From Notamacropus eugenii (Eukaryota > Chordata > Mammalia > Diprotodontia > Macropodidae): a DNA stretch of 64,000 nucleotides. The stretch spans positions 118,989,244 through 119,053,243 of the forward strand of contig NC_092874.1 of assembly GCF_028372415.1 (NCBI RefSeq). The letters are read 5' to 3'. This document shows, one piece after another, positions 14,101-55,289 of the stretch (within the stretch, counting starts at the first letter, position 1; every line of letters begins with the position of its first letter). The translations under genes and the position numbers were made by a program. The notes beneath the pieces were generated by a model. That model saw only the letters and a program-made list of their open reading frames with translations. It did not search any database and was not told the DNA's origin.

Positions 14101-16396
14101 TTTACATAAGCTAGGCACTCTGAATAATATGTCTACATAACAAACTGGCTTCCCTATTTGAATTACATGACAGGCATTCTTTTGGGGTAATAGACACATA
14201 CTCCCTTCAGCAGGTACACCTGCAGGTTTCAAATCAGGCTTCATGGACATAATGAAGACCTACACATCTTCCTGAGATTATTAGGCATTATTAAACCCCT
14301 AAGCACAGATATAAAAAATATCATCTTTTGATGACATCTAAGCAATGTCCCTTTCCCTGACTAATATTTTATATTTTACTTTGATTCCACCACCTCACCG
14401 AAAGAAAATCATGTAAAAATTACATCAGAAAAGGAAAAGAATAAAACCTATAGTTCAGTAAAAGATGAAGCTAAGAAAAATGCACCTTCTCTTCCATTAA
14501 AGTATTAAGGAAAAAGCTGCAAAAAAGAGAAAAGATCACTAAGGATGGGGACTCAGTTTCCCCAACAACAGGATTCATAATGAGTTAATGACTTGTAGGA
14601 TAAAGGACCACAGCATTGTGAATATAAGCAATGGAGGGTAGCAGAATTTCATTTGGTTATACATCTAAAGTGCCATAATTCAATTTTACATCAAGTGAAA
14701 CAAGTAATTCCTAATAAGGACTCTACAGATTAAGCACCCAGTAGAAATAAAGTAACTATCAAGTTTAGGTCCTTTTTTCATCTGAAACAAAACTCAACAA
14801 GATGTAATAAAATTAACTAGTTGGTGGCAAAGTCCACGTTTTATGTTTCTAAATGCCACAGAATACAAAGAATTTTTATTAAACTTCTCAAATGTGTAAG
14901 TAAACTGCATTTACTCAACTGGAAAGCCAGCTGGTTTTGCAGACACAATTTGATGATGAACTACACAATCATTTGGCAGAAAATCTATGTTACCATTAAG
15001 TTATTAAAATCTAAAGTCATTTTTTCCACAAAATAAGATTTATATCTAACTGCTTAATAAATCTCTGATTGCTTTGGGGTATTCATAAAGTTAAAAAAAA
15101 AAGCTTAAAAAATACAATCCTAGCAGTGAGAGAAAATGTACTGCTACTAGTTTTCAAGAGAAGTAAAATCATGTATTAAGTAAAGATTAAAGAAGGACCT
15201 AGAAGACATGACCTTTTGAAGACATGAGACTTTTGAAAGCACAGGACAGTTTCTTCTTTCCTTTACTGAGGTCCAATACTGCTACCCAGGGACATTTCTG
15301 TAGGTTACTTTCATGGTGAAAAGCTGTATCTCTTTTCTTTTACGTTAAACCTGTTTTAATCATGCATAGTAAGTCATATGCTGAATACATACTATCCAAG
15401 GAATGAGCATAAGGCCAAGTGCAGGCTTCTGACATTATGCTCCACTGACTCACAGCACCACATGTGAAAAACTGCATGAAAAAGATAAAGTAGAAAATCC
15501 TACTTGTCATACCTGTACTTGGACTTATTAAATGAAGTTATTTCTGCACCATTTCTTTTCTCCTATTTAAAAGATGGATCTGGATACTTAAGAAAATGAC
15601 TGTAAACTGTACTCCACTGGACAATGACAAAAAGAACCATTTTACTTTTTAAACTACTTTCCACAAACCAAGCACATAGAAACAGGTACAAGGAATTAAA
15701 CAGTGTGTGCCTCTGCTAGCCTAAATTAAAAACGTGGAGAAGCAGAGCACACAGGAGCAGGTAGAAGATGCTGCCCTGGGAACTCTACAGGAGAGAAAGC
15801 AAGCTCCCTCCCCTCTGCTGGCTACTTCTTAAGTAGTTAACTTGTTCAAATTTGACCTCCATTTTCTCAGTTTAAGATTTATATGAACAGAAGCCAGATG
15901 TTTTCAACAGTATCTACTGCAAAATACATTTGTATCTGATTAATACTGTACATCAAACTCAGCCAGGTGCCTGGGTAAAAGTTTCACTTTCTAGTTGAGA
16001 AGAGTATGAATCTGAGACCTCTGTTCTTTCTCATATTGTACAATGTAATTATAAGACTCAAGTCAACACAGACGCATACATTACCTTAACATATACCAAG
16101 TGTCCTGCAGAATTACATAACTGCCACAAGCAATGTCAGGAGGTACAGCAAGTGACACAGCTGCTTACAAGCAGCTGTGAGGAATAGTGTGGAGGAGCAA
16201 AGGGGGCTGAGGGCCAAAAACAACCCACTAAGACACGCAAAACTCTGTTGCAGAAAAAAAGTGGTGCCTATCCCATATGCGCTAAACATTCCCTCCCCAA
16301 GAGAAAAAGGGACAACTACCTGAATTTTTTTTTACATTCAATAACTCTTAAAAGTTAAAGGAAAAAAATTTAAATGGGAAAGAATACCAATTCCAC

Positions 16397-16402
16397 TTTA
16401 TT
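16397..16402 (-). terminator. MKLN1: Possible proximal polyadenylation signal AATAAA of MKLN1
   Basis: The minus strand carries AATAAA about 195 nt after the stop codon, followed by a pyrimidine-rich stretch (TTCTTTCCC, then TTTTTTTCC). Use of this site would give a short 3' UTR lacking almost all of the regulatory tract. Its use is not shown by the sequence. Confidence 0.4.
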
Positions 16403-16596
16403 AGCCTAATTTAGGAAGAGGGTGAGGAAAGTGTGGTGAGCTGAGGGTATGAGGGTCAAAACTGAAAACAGTGAGATCCCTTTAAAGATCGGATGTAGTC
16501 CTCTATCACTGCAACTTCTCAGTCAACACAGTCAAAATCCCAAATACTGAACGTAGACTTCTTTTCTTCATAGGTGTGACTCAAATGACTCTTTAG

Positions 16597-45960
<29,364 letters not shown>

Positions 45961-46422
45961 TCACATTAGATAACAGGTATAATACCGAAAATTAATTCTA
46001 AGAAGATAAATATACTTGTTTCTTGGCTTAGAGGGGAAAGGGAAAGAAAAAAATTAAGTAGAGGGAAGAATTTGTTATTGGGATCACTTTTGACAAAAGG
46101 CAAATGTTCAAATGTCCAATTTATAAGCTGAAAAACAGAATCTAAACCTGGATGTGAAAAAGCAAACCTTGATGAAAGGTGGAGACAGGCACATTCAAGT
46201 TCTTATAATTCATATAAATACACTAAGACCAATTTCTCCGTAATATTTTTTCATTGGTTTGGATTTGTGATTTCACTGCTTTAGGGAACCCTGAGGGTGA
46301 AAAAGTGACTGTATTCACAGAGTTATACAATCCTTCCTCAACTTATAGTCTTGTAGCCTTGGGCTATATATAATGTTTTAACAATGAAAGATTAACTGAG
46401 GAGGTGGGACTTGAACTAGTTC

Positions 46423-46426
<4 letters not shown>

Positions 46427-46476
<50 letters not shown>
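46427..46476. repeat. (AC)25 microsatellite
   Basis: A perfect 50-bp AC tract, the longest in the window. Confidence 0.97.
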
Positions 46477-46479
<3 letters not shown>

Positions 46480-46734
46480 CAATATGGTGTCAGAACATAT
46501 CCAAACTCAGCACAGAAACAAGTGGGAATGTGTCAATGAACAAAGCATGGTTAAACACACACTCTCACAAATAGCATGATACATAAATATATTCAAACTG
46601 GACAGGAAAATGGTGTGATGGGGGGAACAGGCAGGGAGGAAAATACTAAGGAGGGAATAGTTTAAAGCAAAACCAACTTCCTAATCCTAAAGTGGAAGGG
46701 GAAGGGAGGAAGAACCACAATCTAAGGTGGCACT

Positions 46735-47150
46735 TTAGATTGCCTCCTATTAAGGAATGGCTGAACAAACTGTGGTTTATTAATAAGCTGTTACTAAACT
46801 GTAAGGAATGACAAGAGAGAATACCAAGGAATCCTGAATATTCTGAACTGACACAAGAATGAGCAGGCCCAGAATAATAATTTATATAAGGACAACACTG
46901 AAAAAACAACTTGGAAAGACTTAAGAATTCTGATCCATGTGACCACCAACCATGTCTCCAGAGAACCTCTGATGAAGCATGCTAATCATCTTCTGAAAAG
47001 AGAGAAGATGGATTGCAGAGACATGTTTTTGGACATGATCACCGTATGGCTTTGTTTTGTTTGATGATGATTATTTGTTTCAAGGCTTTTTGAGAAGAGA
47101 AAAAAGCACAGCCAAGTAGGAGCTTTAAAAGTAGCATAAAAGTAGCATGA
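46735..47150 (+). mobile_element. L1 ORF2 end and 3' UTR fragment
   Basis: Starts ctattaaggaatggctgaac, aaactgtggtttattaata and runs through aacttggaaagacttaagaa and a 3' UTR part (catgtttttggacatgatca). 5'-truncated, old copy of a different subfamily from 58105-59091. Confidence 0.75.
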
Positions 47151-47784
47151 CATAGACACATAACACATCAATGGTATGAAATAGAGTCATAGTCCTATAG
47201 AATCCTTTTGGGGAATATAGAAATGTTGTGTGAATAGAAATGTTCTTTTCTGAGGTGTTTAAATTGAGAGGGAAAATTTTACTTCATGCAACCTTTGCCA
47301 TGGATTTTAAAATGCTAATGTTTTAACAAAATACTTTGCTTTCAAAAAGAACAAGAATTAAGTTCTCAAAAAATCTAAAGCACCAAGTTTATTTAAAAGT
47401 ATTAAATGTATTTAAATCAATACAGAACACTACAGCTAGACAAGGTAGCCAATACTGAGTTTGGGTCTTATTCACTCAGTACTCTAATGACAAAAATTCT
47501 ATTACTTGTTTTTTTAAGCTTACCTTAAACTTACAATTGACATTTGAATTCTATTCCAGAAGATCTATAATACATACTAACTCACAAGTAATATGTCTGA
47601 AGTATTTTAGTAGAGAACTAAGTACAGCCAGGACAAACACATTAAATATACACACTCAACCCTCAGTCTCCAAAACTTTCATTCTTCATGCCCTATGCTT
47701 AAGTGGTTCTGTAAGGTATACATTCTTTTCTTTCCTTAAACTTAATATTAAATAAAACTTAAACTACTTAAGCTTGTTTTATGA

Positions 47785-48430
47785 CTTCTTTTCACATTTA
47801 AGTTCATTTCAAAGTACTGAACATCATAATTTTTAGTCCTTCCTTTTTTTTCATTTTTGCTCACATTTCTTTTTGTATGGTTATACTTTATATGCACTCC
47901 GTTTCTCCAGTTCTGCCTTCCTTTGTTCTACTCCTCATTTCCATTATTTTGTAAAGATTTTTAGATATTTCTCTATATTCTTTTTACCTGTTGATCTAGG
48001 AGTTCCCTAAAAAAAACCCCAAAACCCCCACCAATCCAACTATGAATATTTTTGCTTTTGATCATTCTTTGGATATATTCCCAGCACTGGAATTATAGGA
48101 TCAAAGGTGTATATTAGTTTTGTTACTTTTATTGTACATTGCTAGAGTGTTGTCTAAAGAATTCAACAAGTTTGAACTTCCATTAGTAATGAATGAGTGT
48201 ACTTGTTTCTAAATAACATAACCAGTATTACATTTTGTTGCTTTTAATTTTTTTTTTGCTTGAATCTATGGGCGAGGTAGTACCTCAAAATGAGTATGGT
48301 GGAATATTTTTACTAAATCGTTAATATCTACTGATCATTTATAAATTGAAGATGGGGAGTAACTTTTATAAATTTTGAATATTTCTTTATAATATTTTTA
48401 GATGTCATGTTTTTTAAAATTAAATTTTAT
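47785..48430 (-). mobile_element. L1 ORF2 C-terminal fragment
   Basis: Antisense segments in L1 order: agatatttctctatattctt, ttggatatattcccagcact, ggaattataggatcaaaggt, catagtaatga-like region near 48181, and the start of the conserved tgcatttctc region lost. Confidence 0.6.
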
Positions 48431-48434
48431 TTTA

Positions 48435-48650
48435 TTTTTAGAAAGGCAGCAGAGTATAATGCAAATAGAGCAAACTTCAGAGACAGGAAGACATGGGTTC
48501 AAACCCTTCCTTTCACACAAGTTAAACATGTGACTCTAGACAAATCATATAACTCCTTCAAAGTTATGAGCATCTTCCTAAGACTGAAAGTTATAGAGGG
48601 TATGACAAATTGAATTAGTAGAAAAAACTTCCTCACCAGGAAATTCCTGG
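48435..48650 (+). repeat. MIR/MON1-type CORE-SINE
   Basis: Forward tRNA-like head (aaggcagcagagtataatgc, ggaagacatgggttcaaacc) followed by a core with ctctagacaaatcatataac. Both flanks (47785-48430 and 48655-49000) look like antisense L1, so this SINE probably interrupts an older LINE. Confidence 0.8.
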
Positions 48651-48654
48651 ATAT

Positions 48655-49830
48655 CAAGTTTTTGTCTATTATAGATGCTATAAATATTTTCGCTTTTTTC
48701 TTATAATTTTTCCAAAACATTTTATTTTTACGTAGTCAAGCAATTTTATGACCTCCAATACAATTTTGTTTGTTGAATAGAAAAAAACAATTTCCTCACT
48801 GTAAGTACTGCAATTTCTGCCACCTTTTAAAAAATTCTGATTGATAAAAAATTTATTGATGCCTTTTAAAAAAATAATTATTTGCAAAAATACCCCACTA
48901 TTCCTACACTCCATACTAGGATGAAACCTTTCTCTGCAACAAAGAAAAATCATTAAACAAATTAAGAAATCCAATAGTGTTCATGTTTGACAATGTATAT
49001 ACAACATTTCTACCTTAGAAGTTCGTCACCACTAAGGTGGTAAGAAAAGAGGTTTATGTCACTAGCTATTCTTGAAAACCTTATTTAGTTTCTCAATTAC
49101 CCAAACTCTGGCTTCCTTTAGTGATATTTTAAAAATTTACATTTTTGTAATCATTGTGTATATTTTTCACATATTCCTGTTTATTTTACTGTACATTAGT
49201 TCATACAAATCTTGTCATGTATATTTGAATTCCTTATACTTGTCATTTTAATGGGATGATCTTTCTATTATATTCATATAAGCGCTTTTTCAAATAATCC
49301 CCAAAGGATGGGTATTTTGTTAATAGTCTTTTGCCATCAGTAAGAGGATGCCTATTTTGGTATATTTTGGGCCTTTCTTTTTGCTTCTGATCTCCTTATG
49401 CTATATGATCAGTTAAAAGGGAAAAGTAGGTTAAAGAGATAGGAAAAATTTAGTCCTGTTTAACACAACACTGAAAATTGTTATCTCAGATCAACTCTCA
49501 GCTCCAAATATAGCATTACCAGTGTGCCTATCTTCCCAAAGATCTATCAACATTGGATATTTTTGTCTTTTATTTCATCTTTGACAAAACCTGAGTTGTT
49601 TTAATTTTTATTTGTCTTACTATTAAGGAGTTGGACCTTGCTTTCAAAAGGTCTTTTATAGTTTTTGAAAATCTTAAGATCTGTTTTTTCATGTTCTTTG
49701 GCCATTTAATTAGTGGAAATGGCTGTTGGCCTTCATATACTTTTGCCAGTTGCCTACATGTATTGGCTCTCAGGCTTTTATCAGTGTTCTTTAGTGTAAA
49801 TATTTTTTTCTATCTCAATAGTTCCTCTTG
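48655..49830 (-). mobile_element. L1 ORF2 fragments, strongly decayed
   Basis: Antisense remnants: gcaattttatgacctccaat and tgtttgttgaatag near 48740; aggagttggaccttgctttc, ttcatgttctttggccattt, tagtggaaatggctgttggc near 49630-49720. Order agrees with L1 but gaps cannot be resolved by eye. Confidence 0.5.
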
Positions 49831-49854
49831 TCCTATTTTATCTTTAAAATAAAA

Positions 49855-50290
49855 AAAGAATTAAATCTTATTTTTTTTCTCAATTAAGAAACATCTGCTC
49901 TTTTCCCCCACCCTTTTCCTCTCTCCCGGAGGGGGAAAAAAAGAAAGAAAAATAATACCCCAGCAACAAACATGGATTGTTAAGCAAAATACATTCCCAC
50001 ACTGGCCATTTCCAAAAATGTATTTCTTACTCTGCCTATTTAGACCATCACCTCTCTGTAAGGATGTAGGCAGTATTGTAAATCATTAATCCTCCAGAAT
50101 TATAGTTCATCATTACACGGAAGAGTTAAGTCAAAACTCTTCATTTTTACAATGTTGTTATAGTCTAAAATTGTTCTCCTGGTTCTTCTATTATCTCTCT
50201 CAGTTTAAAGTGAAGGCCAAGTGATGTCTGCTCTCACTTGAGCCCCTTGATAATATGAAATAGGTCCCTGTCCCATCAAGCGTACCAACT
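49855..50290 (-). mobile_element. L1 3' UTR fragment
   Basis: The order ctcaattaagaaacatctgc, caagcaaa-like segment, cacactggccatttccaaaa, catcacctctctgtaaggat, cctccagaattatagttcat, attgttctcctggttcttct matches the marsupial L1 3' UTR in antisense. Confidence 0.65.
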
Positions 50291-50429
50291 ATATCCTCCC
50301 CCATCCCAGCCTCAGCCCTTTATCTCTCTTCCTTAAGGGAAAAACAACAACAACTCTCCAGGCCACTCATGTTATCTGACTCCCTCTATCACACCATGGT
50401 TCTTAAAGGATTCTTTTTATCATTTTTCT

Positions 50430-50815
50430 CTTCTCTTCTACCCTCCCCTAATAGAATGCATTAACTTATCCTTAAGAGACTTTTTTGATTGCTCATATGT
50501 ACTTTTTTTTATAACTCTGTGTTTGTATTTCAAAGTTTCTCACCAGGAAAGCTTGCACATCCTCTTTCATTAAAGATTCATTCACTCTTGTAGGATTATG
50601 TACAGCTTTGTAGGTAAACTATTCTTTTTAAGTCTCTTAATTTTATTTGCCTTTAGAATACTGTATTCTATACTCTCCCTTTTTTTTACTGATAGCTGCT
50701 AAATCTCATGTGATCCTGGCTCTAGTTTCTTGCTATTTAAACTCCCTATGGCTTCTTACAGTATTTTTTCCCCTCTGTCCTGGAAAGCCTGTATTTTGGC
50801 TATGATAGTCAGAAG
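50430..50815 (-). mobile_element. L1/HAL1 ORF1 fragment
   Basis: Antisense ORF1 order: ctcttgtaggattatgtaca, aatactgtattctatactct, tgatagctgctaaatctcat, gtgatcctggctctagtttc, tgctatttaaactccctatg, cttcttacagtattttttcc. The same segments occur in the plus sense in the HAL1 ORF1 (41150-41260). Confidence 0.65.
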
Positions 50816-52250
50816 GTTAAAGCTATCTATAAGTCAAAGGAAAAAAATGCCCTAAATCTTTATTGATCAGAGAAATGCAAATTAAAACAACCCTGAGGGT
50901 ACTACCTCACATCTATCAGATTGACTAACATGAAAAAAAAAAGAAAATGACAAATGAGGTAGAGGATATGGAAAAATTTGGAGACTATTGGACTGCTGGA
51001 ATTTTGAACTAATCCAACCATTCTGGAGAACAATTTGGAACTAGGTCCAAAAGGCTAAAAAGTTGTGTATACCCTCTGGCCTAGGAATACCACTACTAAG
51101 TCTATATTTCAAAAAGATCAAAGGAAAGGGAAAAGTACATATATGCACAAAAAATATTTATAGCAGCTCTTTTTGTGGCAAAGAACTGGAAACTGAATGG
51201 ATGCCCATCAATTGGGGAATGGCTAACTATGTTGTGGTCTATGACTGTGATGGAATACTACTGTGCTATAAGAAATGACAAGCAGGATGTTGTTAGAAAA
51301 ACCTGAAAAGACTTACTTGAATTGACGCAAAATGAAGTTAGCAGAAACAGGAAAACATCGTAGAGCATAATAGCAATATCGTCCTATTATCAAGTGTGAA
51401 TCACTTATCTATTCTCAGCAATACAATGATCCAAGACAATTTTGAAGACTTATGAAAAAACGTTCTCTATCTCCAGAGAAACAACTGATAAAGAGTCTGA
51501 ATGCTGACCGAAGCATACTTTTTAAAACTTTTTTTTTTGTCTGTTGGTGGTGGTTGTTTTCTGGTCTGTGTTTTCTTTCACAACACTGACTATATGTCTT
51601 GCTCAAAGGTCAAACCTTAAACCCAATTCACTCTGGAGCTCATAGACTGGACAACAAGTCCCCACTCATTTAGCAAAAATTGTAATTACTAAATAGTAAT
51701 TGTTCCTCTTGACCCAGGAACGCTGAGGGTCTTCCCCTCCCAGTTTGATTTTTTTTGATTAAAGTGGTCATCCCTTGAGTAGCTATTTAAAGAAGCCTAT
51801 TCACTGAATTGGTTTATCTTACTCAAAGTGAGAATGTGACAAGACCTTAGCCTGAAAGGGCCAGAGTCTCCCATTGCATCTCCAGTCTTCCTGATGAATC
51901 AGGCCACTGGACCCAGATGGCTCTGGAGGAGAAAGTGAGGCTGGTGACCTTGAACAGCCCTCCCTCACTCAAATCAAAGTCCACTCCAAGTTATGTCATC
52001 ATCTTGACGTTGTGGTCCTCTTCGAGAACAAAGGACAAACACAACAACAACAACATGACTAATATGGAAATGTTTTACGTGACTACATATACATAACCTA
52101 TATCAAATTTCTTGCCTTTTCTATGAGGGGGAAAGGGAGGGGTAGAAGGAGAGAACTTGGAACTCAAAATTTTTTAAAATACCAAATGATAGAAATTGTT
52201 TTTACTTGTAATTGGGAAAAAAAAAGTATTAAATTTTTTTTTAAAAAAAG
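50816..52250 (+). mobile_element. 5'-truncated L1 (ORF2 end and 3' UTR) interrupted by a SINE
   Basis: Begins near gttaaagctatctataa and reads the conserved ORF2 end: gagaaatgcaaattaaaaca, tccaaccattctggagaaca, agcagctctttttgtggc, catcaattggggaatggcta, ctgtgctataagaaatgaca. The 3' UTR resumes after a SINE (51597-52049) at catgactaatatggaaatg and ends in an A-rich tail near 52250. The longest open piece (51063-51278) is a remnant. Confidence 0.88.
51597..52049 (+). mobile_element. Long marsupial SINE inserted in L1, with target duplication
   Basis: Full-length-looking copy (453 bp): head around tcaaaccttaaaccc, shared 5' block with actaaatagtaattgttcct, body agagtctcccattgcatctc, tggctctggaggagaaagtg, caaatcaaagtccactccaa, and end gaacaaaggacaaacacaac plus (AAC)n. 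The L1 sequence acaacactgactatatg (51580-51596) recurs as acaacatgactaatatgg (52050-52067), a target duplication. Confidence 0.85.
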
Positions 52251-52254
52251 GAAT

Positions 52255-53125
52255 ATACTGAAAGACAGGTCACCCTCAGTTCTCTAGATGAGTTTCTCAA
52301 ACAAAGCCATCTTCAAAAATATTAATTTACACTGTGTAAGTTACAATATTACAGTAATGCAAAGGCAAGTAAACTAGAAATAGGTATCTTTGGGTCTTTC
52401 TGTAAAAGGATACAGTTCAAAAACACGTCACCAAAATTTCTTTAAAACATTTTTTTTAAAGTATGTCATACTATTTTCACTGACACGTAGGGAATTTGCT
52501 TTTCCAATATTATTATAAAACATAAGAATTTGTAATCACGACAACTATAAAGCTGAAGTGAACAATTTCTTTATATGTGATAATAAAATTTTAGATTTAT
52601 CACTCCAGGGATATTGTTAAGAATGCAGACATATAAAGGTATGAAATGCCTTGCCTGGAAGATTTGGATTAATATGTTACTTACACATTTCCATGTTAAT
52701 TGCCCAAAGCTTACATATATTCCTTCCTAGATCAATTCCAATCTCAATCCCATTTCACAATCCAAAAGTTGTACAAAAGGAAAACAAAAATATTCATTTT
52801 TTATCCACATTGCAGAACATTCAATATGTTTCTAAAAAAAGAAACCAAACATCAAATATCTTTCTTAAAATATATATTTTAAAATTTTAATTATTTCTTT
52901 AAAATTTGACAGACACAAATCACTCCTGTGTACTTCTAATTCATTTTTACTAATGGAAAATAAATATGAATGTGAAATTACACAGATAGCACTACTTCTC
53001 AAAAAACAATGAATCTGTAAAAGTTTCTAATGGACAACTTTTTACTCAAAATACATGGACTAAAGGATAACAAGAAGGTTAACACAACAAAGTTTCAATC
53101 ATGATTTTAAATAGAATGAAAATTA
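52255..53125. other. Upstream MKLN1 intron, AT-rich, nothing recognised
   Basis: No exon or clear repeat. Open frames at 52651-52890 are low-complexity and have no family motif. Confidence 0.45.
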
Positions 53126-53128
53126 TGT

Positions 53129-53180
53129 GTGTAGATATATATGTGTGTGCGTGTATATACACACATATATATGTATGTAT
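53129..53180. repeat. Compound (TG)n/(TA)n/(CA)n microsatellite
   Basis: Alternating purine-pyrimidine tract, partly self-complementary (gtgtgtgcgtgtatatacac), immediately before the SINE at 53181. Confidence 0.9.
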
Positions 53181-53819
53181 GTTGTTGTTGTGTTTGTCCT
53201 TTGTTGCTGAAGAAGACCATGCCATCAGAGAAATAATGACATGATTTGCATTTGACTTTGTTTTGAGAGAGCAAGGGTTGTGCAGGTCACCAGCCTCACT
53301 TTTCCTCCAGAGTCATCTGAATCCAGTGACCTGATATTCCTTGGGATGACTGGAGATGACCCAGGATGCACTGGGAGACCTAGGCCTCTTTAGGCCAAGG
53401 TCTATGCAGGTACTCACTTGGGGTGAGGTAACGCCCATTCATTGAACAGGCCTGTTTAAAAGAAGTAGTCAGGGCATGGCTCCTTTAATGAGGCAAAGAA
53501 GAGAAAGACATCAGGCTGGGAGGGAAACAGCAACAGTTACTATGGGTAATCACTCTGAAGCAAGGAGAGTCCAGAAGAGAGCCTTTAGGCAGGGGGCAGG
53601 GGCCCCATGGTGTCTGAGCTACAGAGTACAACAGGTTCAAGGGGCAGAGCAGGGCAGGGATACTAGCCAGAAAAACTCAAGTCAACTGGGCATCTTTTGG
53701 CCATCCAAATTTACCTTCCTTTGGAGAGGAGAAGGAAGGGGAGGGGGAGACAAATAGGAGAGAAAGAGCTGAATCTACTCACAGGGTTGTGTTCATCCTT
53801 CATTGCCAAAGAAGACCAT
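53181..53819 (-). mobile_element. Long marsupial SINE with terminal direct repeats
   Basis: The 3' end is at 53181 ((GTT)n on plus) and the body matches the copies at 37384 and 51597 (cagcctcacttttcctccag, gcactgggagacctaggcct, gtaacgcccattcattgaac). The 5' part is about 170 bp longer than in the other copies, with a GC-richer stretch at about 53570-53740. The outermost 34 bp at each end (53187-53220 and 53786-53819) are direct repeats that differ only at three TG/CA dinucleotides. An open frame at 53476-53757 (plus) is a shadow. Confidence 0.8.
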
Positions 53820-53824
53820 ATACA

Positions 53825-54650
53825 CACAGAAAGAGAAAGAGGAATAGATACGCATACTAACAATTATTAGCAGTGTTGTTTTCCTCACTCATACCAAAAA
53901 ACCCAAGATTTATGTACAGAAATATAGCTTAACAGGGGTGAGAAGGGAGGGTTAAGTCTTTAAATTTTGCTGCTAGGAAACTTGACTGAGTATCAGAGAC
54001 TTTACCAGTGTTTGTAAACTGACCCAGAAAGAAAAATGATACAAACAGACTAAGTAAACAAATATCACGTGTTAGTCATGAATATATTTTAAATGGATGG
54101 TTGTCTAGGGAAACAGGATTGGGAATTATATAACATTTACTCCTGCCAACTTATTTTCATAGAGCCTTTTTAGGAGATGATGATGACAATCCTCCCACCC
54201 TTTCAACTTTCTTATTCTGTTATTAGAATTCTGAAAACTTTCAACAGCATAGTTGAAGATGAAATGATTGGATGTTTTTCATGTCATACATATTGCTCTC
54301 CATCACAAATACAAATTAGCAAGCCATTCTGAAAAAGCTAACAAAGCTTTATAGAAAGAACTACAACCTAAAACTTGAATTTGTTACCACAGCACTGTTC
54401 TACATCAGCTTTCTAATGTATAGAAATAGTACTGTTGGAAGGTACTTGTTGAGGAAACTGGAATTTTTATGAAAAATTCAAGGAATACAGAATAAGTCAG
54501 GTAATGTGTGAGTTGCAGAGAAAGGATATGATATTTTCTAAACCCAAACTTGATTATCCAATGATAAAACAAAGCTACTAAATAATAGGGGCTCCCAAAT
54601 ATCTTGATAAATGATGTGGATTAATTAAATGACGTAGATTAAGTAAATGA
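53825..54650. other. Upstream MKLN1 intron, nothing recognised
   Basis: No exon, RNA gene or repeat was recognised. Confidence 0.45.
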
Positions 54651-54654
54651 TTAC

Positions 54655-55258
54655 TGCTTTTAAAAATAAATTTTTATTGATGTCTTTTGTTTTTATACAT
54701 CCTATAATATCCAGTATCCTTCTCTGTTTCCTCTGAAAGTCATCCCATACAACAAATATTATCTTTTAAAGACAAAAAGAAAAAAAAATCAGCAAACCTA
54801 ACAAATATTCCAAAAAAGTCCAAAAATATATGTAGTTATTATGGACCTTCCCACTTCTATGAAAGGGCAGAATGGGTGTGTCTTCTCAGAGCTTTCCTTT
54901 TGAGCTATGTTTGTTATTTATAATTTTGAAACATTCAGTTTTGATTTTTTATTGTGGTGGTTCTTTCCATTTTTATTGTTGTAACAGTCACTGTGTTTTA
55001 AATTATTATCTTGGTTCTTGCTCACTTCATTCTCTATTTTTTCACACAGACCTTCTATGCTTCTCTGTGTTCATAACATTCATCATTACAGAACAAAAAT
55101 GTTCCATTACATCCATGTACCACAATTCATTTAGTCATTTCCCAATTTCTAGGCATCTACTTTGTTTCCAATTCTTTGCCACTGCTGCTATAAATATTTT
55201 GGTGTATATGGTACTTTCTTCTCCTTAACAACCTCCTTGGGATATAAGTCTAATCCTA
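54655..55258 (-). mobile_element. L1 3' end (ORF2 C-terminus and 3' UTR)
   Basis: Antisense order: tttttattgatgtcttttgt, aaaaaatcagcaaacctaac, tcaatctct-like region, gttccattacatccatgtac, ccacaattcatttagtcatt, tgctgctataaatattttgg, ccttgggatataagtctaat. The plus-strand open frame 54872-55228 is its shadow. Confidence 0.8.
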
Positions 55259-55289
55259 ATGAAGGAGAGGTTGTAGAAAGATGGCTGCA

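Larger units (their letters stand above)
7998..16596 (-). other. MKLN1: MKLN1 3' UTR, about 8.6 kb (inferred)
   Basis: No further open frame, splice acceptor or clear interspersed repeat is seen between the stop codon and about 8000, although repeats are frequent elsewhere in the window. The strand is rich in A/T and contains many short T- and A-runs, as long mammalian 3' UTRs do. The tract ends at a well-formed polyadenylation region at 8017-8022. It holds a (GATCA)5 repeat and a 43-bp tandem duplication. The coding end is certain; that transcription really runs to about 8000 is inference. A short form ending near 16375 is also possible. Confidence 0.65.

Noticed and set aside
48435-48520. 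tRNA-like sequence with a GGTTCAAA B box
   Set aside because: It is the tRNA-derived head of a CORE-SINE, without a full cloverleaf, not a tRNA gene.
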